Below are positions 6,030 to 6,409 of a stretch of 6,409 nucleotides of DNA, piece by piece. Position numbers and translations under genes: made by a program. The stretch lies in NCBI GenBank assembly GCA_023267315.1, contig JAHFNN010000004.1, forward strand, positions 1 through 6,409. Direction: 5' to 3'. Below the pieces are notes generated by a model. It ran no database searches and had not been told where the DNA came from. It saw nothing but the letters and a program-made list of their open reading frames with translations. How positions within the stretch are numbered: the first letter of the stretch is position 1; each line of letters opens with the position of its first letter. Origin of the DNA: Candidatus Nomurabacteria bacterium (GTDB lineage: Bacteria; Patescibacteriota; Minisyncoccia; Phycocordibacterales; UBA9973).

Positions 6030-6045
6030 AGCTCTATGGTAGAAT
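6017..6045 (+). promoter_or_regulatory. Predicted promoter of the methyltransferase gene, near-leaderless
   Basis: -35 TTGCGA (6017-6022), a 17-nt spacer and -10 TAGAAT (6040-6045) are preceded by an extended -10 TG (6037-6038). The predicted start is near 6052, only about three bases before the ATG at 6055. The transcript would be almost leaderless, and no Shine-Dalgarno sequence is present. Confidence 0.65.
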
Positions 6046-6054
6046 GACGAAACA

Positions 6055-6409
6055 ATGCAAGAACAATTTAAATTTTTTGAATCAAAAGATTGGAAATCAT
6101 ATGAACTCTTAGATACAGGAGATGGCCAGAAATTAGAACGTTTTGGTGATTTTATTTTTGTACGTCCAGAATCACAAGCGCTCTGGCCCAAAAAGTTTTC
6201 ATCCAAAGAATGGGAGCGTGCTCACGGTACATTCATCTCTGGTGATGCCAGGAAAAAGGGTGCATGGAATTTACACGCGTCTATATCTCCACGATGGATT
6301 ATGGAATACAAGCATTTGAAATTCTTCGTAGAACCGACGCCATTTCGCCATTTCGGTGTTTTTCCTGAGCAGGCAAATCACTGGGATCATGTGATGGATA
6401 CAATAAAAA
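6055..6409 (+). CDS. Class I SAM-dependent methyltransferase, RlmI/COG1092-like, 3' partial
   Basis: The frame is open from ATG 6055 to the right edge, giving 118 residues. It begins MQEQFKFFESKDWKSYELLD. Recognisable segments are YELLDTGDGQKLERFGDFIF, RPESQALWPK, a SPRWIMEYKHLKFFVEPTPF stretch, and FRHFGVFPEQANHWDHV. This series (D-G-D-G-x-K-L-E-R-F-G, R-P-x-x-Q-A-L-W, T-x-F-x-H-x-G-x-F-P-E-Q) is the N-terminal part of the methyltransferase family related to RlmI, the 23S rRNA m5C methyltransferase. The SAM-binding Rossmann motifs would follow and are outside the window, so activity and substrate cannot be judged. An rRNA or RNA substrate is inference from relatives. The start is supported by the promoter placed just upstream. 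It is divergent from the secreted-protein gene. Confidence 0.85.
   Translation, partial: MQEQFKFFESKDWKSYELLDTGDGQKLERFGDFIFVRPESQALWPKKFSSKEWERAHGTFISGDARKKGAWNLHASISPRWIMEYKHLKFFVEPTPFRHFGVFPEQANHWDHVMDTIK

Noticed and set aside
5994..6206. Minus-strand 70-codon reading frame
   Set aside because: It covers both predicted divergent promoters and lies antisense to the conserved methyltransferase N-terminus.
2..6409. Alternative genetic code (UGA as Gly or Trp, as in some CPR groups)
   Set aside because: No in-frame TGA interrupts any of the coding regions, and Trp is encoded by TGG throughout, so the standard code fits.

Overview
The window looks like part of a chromosome from a candidate phyla radiation (Patescibacteria, Parcubacteria-like) bacterium. 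The main evidence is the C-terminus of the giant surface protein. It has two peptidoglycan-binding-like repeats with the 'ADILTPQG...GTGY' signature and a 'GC.D..A.NY...LC.Y' cysteine motif, a combination I recall from Parcubacterial exported proteins. The DNA is AT-rich, none of the three visible gene starts has a Shine-Dalgarno sequence, and the standard genetic code fits (TGG for Trp, no in-frame TGA). The lineage is inferred from family knowledge; no marker gene such as rRNA is present.

Layout. (1) Positions 2-4192, + strand: the 3' part of a very large multidomain exported protein, open at the left edge. Domains in order are the end of a PA14 domain, a beta-rich segment, the first half of an FN3-like domain, a seven-bladed Asp-box beta-propeller, the second half of the FN3-like domain, a large unnamed 'CPF' beta-rich region, an Ig-like domain, a cysteine motif and two peptidoglycan-binding-like repeats. 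(2) Positions 4193-4264: a strong intrinsic terminator. A good sigma70-type promoter starts inside the terminator loop and predicts a leaderless mRNA for the next gene. (3) Positions 4265-5386, + strand: ychF (Obg/HAS-class P-loop ATPase), with an altered G4 motif and a Gly-rich insertion. (4) Positions 5366-5514: an unusual structured stretch. The last codons of ychF form one arm of a 54-bp near-perfect palindrome, and its right arm can pair instead with a third, degenerate copy downstream. A terminator serving the opposite strand follows. (5) Positions 5534-5974, - strand: a small exported protein of unknown function. (6) Positions 5975-6054: two divergent promoters whose elements interlock. 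(7) Positions 6055 to the right edge, + strand: the N-terminal part of a class I SAM-dependent methyltransferase of the RlmI/COG1092-like type.

Nothing suggests these genes form one operon. Each appears to be its own transcription unit: a wall- or surface-attached adhesin-like protein, a conserved translation-associated ATPase, an orphan secreted protein, and a methyltransferase. The points most worth attention are the domain nesting in the surface protein, the compact terminator/promoter arrangement with predicted leaderless transcription, and the three-armed repeat at the 3' end of ychF. No mobile element with a transposase, CRISPR array, tRNA or rRNA was found, and no gene-free stretch exceeds about 150 bases.
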